The position numbers were made by a program, and so were the translations under genes. This document shows, in pieces, positions 58,803-64,000 of a stretch of 64,000 nucleotides of DNA. The stretch comes from Peribolospora baueri. Taxonomy: Eukaryota > Basidiomycota > Peribolosporomycetes > Peribolosporales > Peribolosporaceae. Each line of letters begins with the position of its first letter. Position 1 is the first letter of the stretch. The stretch is from contig JAMDHS010000005.1 in assembly GCA_029717555.1 (NCBI GenBank), positions 397,954-461,953 of the forward strand, read 5' to 3'. The notes under the pieces were generated by a model. The model ran no database searches and had not been told where the DNA came from. It saw only the letters and a program-made list of their open reading frames with translations.

Positions 58803-61800
58803 ATGTCTGCCGTCCTTCCCCACGCCTCCGCGAGCGAGCCTGACCTCAATAGCCATGACAGCGCCAACGGTGGCCGGCACACCCTCCAAGCCGCCTCCTC
58901 GTCCGCCGCCGGACTGCAGCACTCTACCCGTCACTTCTCCGACTCCTTCCACATCGGCTCGAAAGTCCCCCCGCTGGTCGACCTGGACGACATGCTTACC
59001 CACCTCCGCTTCCTTGCCGAGCTCGACAGGATAGGCAAATGCGTGCGCGCCGCTGGCCCGCACACTCGCGGCGGCGCCGAGGCCAATCTCGATGGCCTCC
59101 CGCCGCCATACGAAGCTTCGCCACAGACAACGGGCGAGGAGAGGGAGCACCGTTTCTCCGTCTACCTCGCCCGAGCCGTTTACCGCTTTGGCCTCTTCGT
59201 CTCCCGCATCGTTCCCGTCCTCCCTACCATGTCTCCCTCCGGCATTCCCGAAGGACCCTCCCCGGACGAGGTAGCCGAGAGACCACGGGCCCAGGCTCAG
59301 TCCTCATCCCCTCCTCGACCGTTCCCAGCCGACGTCGTCCCGCCCAAAGATGTCCTGATGGTCTGGCAATCCTACCTCCTTAACCCGCACGTCATGTTCG
59401 AGGACGCATGGCGCTCCGCCTGGTTCCTTCGCGCCGACAAGCAGGCACGGATCACCAAGCTCTCTAATGAACAGCGCAACTTTAGGGTCGGGTTGAGCAA
59501 CCTTTGGTTTTATGCCTTCCCGTTCCACGCTCTCGTGAGTTTGCTCGCGCGCTGCCCGGAGGCTGGCGTGCATGGACCCTCACTCACTTGGCTTTCTCGC
59601 CCTCGACCGACAGAAGGACATGCTCACCTCACCACCCTCGGCGGCCCGCGTCAACGTCTGGAATACCCTCACCGGAGAACCCTTCGACCTCCCCTTCTTC
59701 ACCCCGCAAGACGCCCTTGCCTTCACACTCCCTTGTCCCTGCTGCGCCGAGACCTTTCAACCGCCTTGGACCACCTCGACCGACGGCAAAGGCAAAGGTT
59801 GGGCCGACAAGGACTTTAAGATGACCTGCATATATTGCTGGCAGCGAATCGATAAGGACACCCTTGCTGGCGCGGTTTGGACGACCGATTACAAGAACTA
59901 TATCAAGACCCGACCCGACCCGGCAAAGGTCAACGAAGGAGCCCCTTATCCTGGAGTGACCTGCGATGCTCCTTCGTGCGGCTCTCCTATCCGTGGCTGG
60001 CGCTTCAAGTGTCTTCGTTGCAGAGATTATGATTTGGTAAGTGCTTTCTCCCGTCGTGTGCTGGATTATACGTTTGTAGCGGTCGTCTAACCGCTTGAAT
60101 TTATGTTGACCGACCAGTGCTCGGAGCATTACGACTCGCGAGCCTACTTTCACGATCATCTGCACGTGTTCGCAAAGTATGACCATCCTCTGGCGAAGCC
60201 CCAGACACCGTGTGATTCTGCAACGTCCCCGCTTGTTAGCCAAGTGCCCTCAGCTATTACACAACACCGGTTGTACAAACTGGATGATAGCTTGGTGTTC
60301 AAGTGAGCGTCTTGCCAGTAGTGTCCGTCTGCTCGCGCCTTTGTGTCCCTTCGGCGCCGGTATGCGACAAGGGTGAGGTCGGAACGCTCATTATTCCCAC
60401 CCGGCTCCTCTCTGCGCCTCCCTTTGGCAGTGGTCTGCTCCTGTCACATCCAAAGGGCAATCCGGTCCCCGCAGAAGCCGAATTCTTCCAAAAGGACATG
60501 TTCCGCCGACTCGTCGCGTACGTCGCCGACTTTCGTCCCGGCGGCGACGTCGACGAGTGGGTTCGCTCCGAGAGATATTCGCTCTCGTCCATCAGCGAGA
60601 CGTTGCTCAACCTTGCCTGCACGATCGGAGGACCGTCCAAACTGAAATTTGGTGAAAGGGTCCCTGAACCGGCTAATGTCGATCCTACACTCCACATCTC
60701 TGCGATGCGGAGGGTGAGCTGTGTCGTACGGAGGTACAAGAGCTCTTGGGAAGGGCCGTGGGGTTTGGAGCTGTCTGGGGCCGTGCGGAGGCAGACCAAG
60801 TTTGTGCACGAGATGGTCTCCCTGGGTTGGGCGAATCCGGCTCGGCTCGATCGAGGCGAGGACGAGGCGGCGGTGGCGAGGGCGGTGGTGCGGTACCACG
60901 CCTTCCTCGACCTCATGGCCTCTACGATGAAGCACAAGTTTTGCGTGCCAACCCTGGATATTGACCTCGCTTGGCATACCCACCAACTCTTGGGTAGGAC
61001 GTACAGAGGCGACACGGAGGCGTATCTGCGCAGGGTGAGCTCGACCCGACCCGACACAACACGGATCCACAGGGGCGCATCGCATCGACGGCGAGACTGA
61101 CCGGTGAATCGCACCACCCGTGTCTCCCTTGTCGCGCAGTTCATCGATCACGACGATAAGGTGGAGGAGGGCAGCCTGAGCAAGTCTTTCGAGGCCACCG
61201 CCAAGGCTTGGAGGGTGAGTCTCGCCGTCCGTTTTCGTCTCCGTCCCAACCTAGGCCGCACGTGAGCAGCTCCCGAGGTCTGACCCATCCCGCCCCGACC
61301 ATCTGTCCCTCCGCGCCGTCGTGCAGTCACGCTTCAAACAACCGTACTCCCTCTGCGGCTGTCACATACCGGCGACGGTGGGCGACGACGTGGCAAAAGC
61401 ATTCCGCGCCCTGGGCTCCAAGGTGAAACGCCGTCTGCCGAGCGTCGGCGGCGGAGCTGCCGACGACGAGTCTCCCGAGTACCATCCCGACAACAAGCGC
61501 TACGGTAGCGGTTATGACGACGCGACGCACCCGTCAGTGCACTCCTCTGTGCACATTTCGTCGGCCCAAAGTCTCGAAGCTCGGAGGGACGACCGTATTA
61601 GGCGGTACGAGGTGCAAAATAGGATGAACCAGCGGAGGAGGGACCACGAGGATCCGTTCCTTATGGGCTACGCCTATTTCCCCCCTTACTACCTTTACCC
61701 TTACCCGTACGTCGACTCTGGCCTCGAGCCATTCTACTACTGCGGCTCCACCATCGATGGCTCCCAATCCACCGCGGGCTCCTGCGCAGCAGGCGCCGGC

Positions 61801-62040
61801 CCGACGGGCGCGGGCGCGTGCGTGTCCGGCGGCGCGATGACCAGCTCTAGCGCGGCGTGCTCGAGCGGCTCGGGCGGGTGCGCGTCGGGAACGAGTACGA
61901 GTGCGTGCGGGGGCGGTGCCACCGGGTGTGGCGGTGGGAGCGGAGGCGGGGTTGGGTTTTGTGGAGGCGGAGGCGGAGGAGGATGTGGTGGCGGGGGGGG
62001 ATGTGGTGGAGGCTGCGGCGGAGGCGGATGTGGCGGATGA
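58803..62040 (+). CDS. Glycine-rich-domain (GRDP/DUF1399-like) protein with ZZ zinc finger
   Basis: Protein of the fungal/plant glycine-rich-domain family (DUF1399); molecular role not established. Exons include 58803-59534, 59614-60036, one starting at 60118, a large exon ending near 61034, and later exons to 62040. Family blocks are PPKDVLMVWQSYLLNPHVMF, YHAFLDLMASTMKHKFCVPT, LDIDLAWHTHQLLGRTYRGD and YSLCGCHIPATVGDDV. Two CxxC-type clusters (LPCPCCAETF, CIYCWQ) are followed by a ZZ-type finger: CDAPSCGSPIRGWRFKCLRC, RDYDLCSEHY and FHDHLH. The C-terminus is an extreme Gly/Cys/Ser-rich tail (about 61790-62037). The junction near 60295-60372 is uncertain. The obvious GTGAGC donor is out of phase with the AG at 60371, whereas a weaker GTGTTC donor fits. 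Confidence 0.77.
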
Positions 62041-63270
62041 TGGACCGGTACGAACGAACAATCGAGGAACTCGAAGACGTCGGCCACACCTCGCGCGATT
62101 CGTTTGAGCAGCGACTGTAGAGAATGCATACCCTGTCTCCTTGCTCCGCTTTACTGCACTTATCTCCCCGTCAGACGGACACTCCCGTGCGAACGAAACC
62201 CAACCTCACCTGGGTATCATCCATTTCATCTCCTCCGTCTGATTAAGGTACTGATTTAGGAAGAGAAGGCGGGCCAGCCACCAAGCTTATACGCTCCACG
62301 AGGAGGAAAACTCTGTAAAACAACACGACAAAGGGTAACAAGAAGCCTGCTCAGCTCGACCGTCCCTCCCCAACCTTAGCCTTTGCACGCATGCAAACGG
62401 CGACAGCGTAAGTGCTCAGAGGCCTTTACCGCATCGCCTATTATGGGAAAAAAAAATCTCACTGGTCCCCAACGCCTTAACTACCCTCCTCAGGCCTTTG
62501 CCCACCCCCTCCGCCTCGGCGTCCTCCAAGTCCTCCGGTGTCTCACCGGCATGACAAGCGCTTGGTCCCCGGCGAATGGGGAGGATACCAAGAAAAGCAT
62601 AGACGTGCGCATCAGCGTAGAGTTGCGCGAGAGGGAAGGCTGGCGCTCGGCGGGGACGAGGGCACAGAAGGTGCAGTCTGGATCGGGGCTCGGCAGATCT
62701 CTGACTGTCGCGTCGCATCACATCATATCGCACGGCGAGGAGGGAAAGAGGAGGAGGACATGCGGTCGCGTCGCTTCGAATCTGCTCCATACTCCGTCTC
62801 ATGCTCGTCATCCCTTTGCTTTGCTTTGCCCAGCGCCGCCCCGCAAAAGCAAACCTCGAAATGATCTTCGCCCATCGTCCAAAACGGTGACAACAGCGGC
62901 GATGACCGCCCGCCGTCGCCATTCTCTTACGAGTGCCCGCGACGGTCTGGTCTGCTGCTACCCCCCGAACGATCAGTGTTCCGTGTACATGGTATGGAAT
63001 AGATGGTAGGAGGAGAGAAATGCCGTATTCCCTACCAGGGGCGAGGATGAGACTATATATCGTGGTACGCACATGCATTGTAATTCGGGAGACAGCTGGG
63101 ACGTGTGGGAGCAAGTCGCATGCTACGGTGACGCTGTGATCGGCAGAGGACAGACAGGACCTGCTTGCGTCGGGCGAAGCATGTATCTTCTAGCCAGCGT
63201 CGATGCAACCAAACCAATCTAAAAACACCGGGCGACACACCACCCGATCGGAAAGACGAGACCGCTCCGC
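62041..63270. other. Convergent intergenic region, nothing recognised
   Basis: 1.23 kb between the stop codons of the glycine-rich-domain gene (+) and cysteinyl-tRNA synthetase (-). Longer than other convergent gaps here. A minus-strand open frame (62416-63114) has no recognisable domain or supporting splice sites and is not called. Confidence 0.45.
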
Positions 63271-64000
63271 TCACTTTTCAGCGCCCTCGACGCTCTTCAA
63301 ATACTCCTCGTGCAGCTTTGCCTGCGCCTCCTGCAGCTTGGCCAACTTCTTCCTCAACCCCTTGCTCAGCTCCTCGCCCTTGGCGTCGAGCGTCGGAACA
63401 CCCTGTTCGTCGAAAGCTTGATAGCCGTCCTGATTGTGAGGCGGTTTGAACATCTCTTGAGGCGGCACCTTGCTCTTCTCCAGCTTCTCTCGCCGCTTCG
63501 CCTCCGCCGCCGCCGCCGCCGCCGCCTTCTTCGCCGCCTTCTCGGCCGCCGCAGCTCGGGCCGCTTCGCGAGCTCGGATGAGCTCCTCGGCAGAGACGAG
63601 CCTGACGAGCGCCTTGCCGTCTGGAACCGACGAAAGGGGAGATGTGCGTTGATGGGCGGACAGAATGAAACGGGAACGTCGTTGTGAGCGGGCGCAAGCG
63701 AGTTTGGGCCCAGCGCGCAACCACTCACCGGCCTGATCATCGAGCGCGACACCCAACTCGACCATGTCTTCGTCTCGCAGCCGGTCCGCAAGGGCCAACA
63801 GCTCCTGATGCGGCGCGCGAGCGAGCGCAAGTCGCCTCACATCGTCACGGAAGGAGGAGAGAGCAGCAAGGTACGGCATCAAGACGGACTCGCGCTGTAG
63901 GCAGAGAGGACAGGACGGGTAGAAAAGAGTACCGGTGGGTCAGTGAGTCTCGCGTGTGCCAAATGCAGGCCCACCGGGCGAGAACGAAGAATGAAAAAAA
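63271..64000 (-). CDS. Cysteinyl-tRNA synthetase, C-terminal part (truncated by window end)
   Basis: Charges tRNA-Cys with cysteine. Only the 3' end lies in the window. The exon at 63729-63894 (ESVLMPYLAALSSFRDDVRR, then LLALADRLRDEDMVELGVAL) encodes the helical anticodon-binding region. The last exon, 63271-63620, begins DGKALVRLVSAEELIRAREA, runs through an Ala/Lys-rich coiled coil and ends with the eukaryotic CysRS tail KVPPQEMFKPPHNQDGYQAF, DEQGVPTLDAKGEELSKGLR and KLHEEYLKSVEG. The join at 63620/63729 is in phase (DDQA-DGKALV). Upstream of 63894 the sequence is intron to at least about 64000; the catalytic Rossmann fold must lie beyond the window. Confidence 0.93.

Noticed and set aside
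62416-63114. Minus-strand open frame of 232 codons in the convergent gap
   Set aside because: Composition is arginine- and histidine-rich without domain signals, and no flanking exons are visible. Likely non-coding.

Overview
The window is nuclear DNA from a GC-rich, intron-dense fungus. It holds about two dozen housekeeping genes on both strands. Most are split by short introns (roughly 50-150 nt) with GTRNGT donors and YAG acceptors. Gene content (Pho81-type SPX/ankyrin protein, CENP-C/Mif2, EBP-type sterol isomerase, DOMON-cytochrome b561, Rmd1/RMND1-like protein) and this intron style suggest a basidiomycete, plausibly a Pucciniomycotina yeast or relative. That placement is inference; no rRNA or other phylogenetic marker was seen. 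I recognised no tRNA, rRNA, transposon, CRISPR array or prokaryotic operon.

Layout. 1.5-5.9 kb: PHO81 (+). 6.3-7.4: Sae2/CtIP (-). 7.8-9.3: V-ATPase subunit E (+). 9.6-11.0: peroxisomal enoyl-CoA isomerase (-). 11.4-14.4: CENP-C/Mif2 (-). 15.0-16.8: mitochondrial carrier (-). 18.4-20.5: AP endonuclease (-). 21.0-23.4: CCT4 (-), divergent from UFD1 (+, 23.8-25.8). 26.2-28.1: YTM1 (-). 28.3-29.7: FCF1 (-), divergent from SEN34 (+, 29.9-31.2). 31.4-33.1: GNAT-like protein (-). 33.8-36.1: RMND1-like protein (+). 36.3-38.5: OGG1 (-). 39.9-41.6: DOMON/cytochrome b561 (-). 43.1-44.8: FOL3 (-), divergent from SF3B6 (+, 45.1-45.7). 45.9-48.0: BCKDH E1-beta (-). 49.2-50.3: EBP (+). 50.9-54.0: MCM7 (+). 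54.4-56.7: nucleotide-sugar transporter (+). 57.4-58.0: broken cation-diffusion-facilitator remnant (+). 58.8-62.0: glycine-rich-domain protein with a ZZ finger (+). 63.3 to the end: 3' end of cysteinyl-tRNA synthetase (-).

The genes do not form a biosynthetic or defence cluster. Loose themes are DNA maintenance (Sae2/CtIP, AP endonuclease, OGG1, MCM7, CENP-C), RNA and ribosome biogenesis (YTM1, FCF1, SEN34, SF3B6) and protein folding or turnover (CCT4 and UFD1 sharing a 368-bp promoter region). The most unusual features are in gene architecture: two GC-AG introns in UFD1, an 8-nt micro-exon in the E1-beta gene, several other tiny exons, and an AP endonuclease insert that resembles an intron but lacks a usable donor. 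I found no convincing undescribed system. Stretches near 16.8-18.4, 38.5-39.9 and 41.6-43.1 kb remain unexplained and may hide small or rapidly evolving genes.
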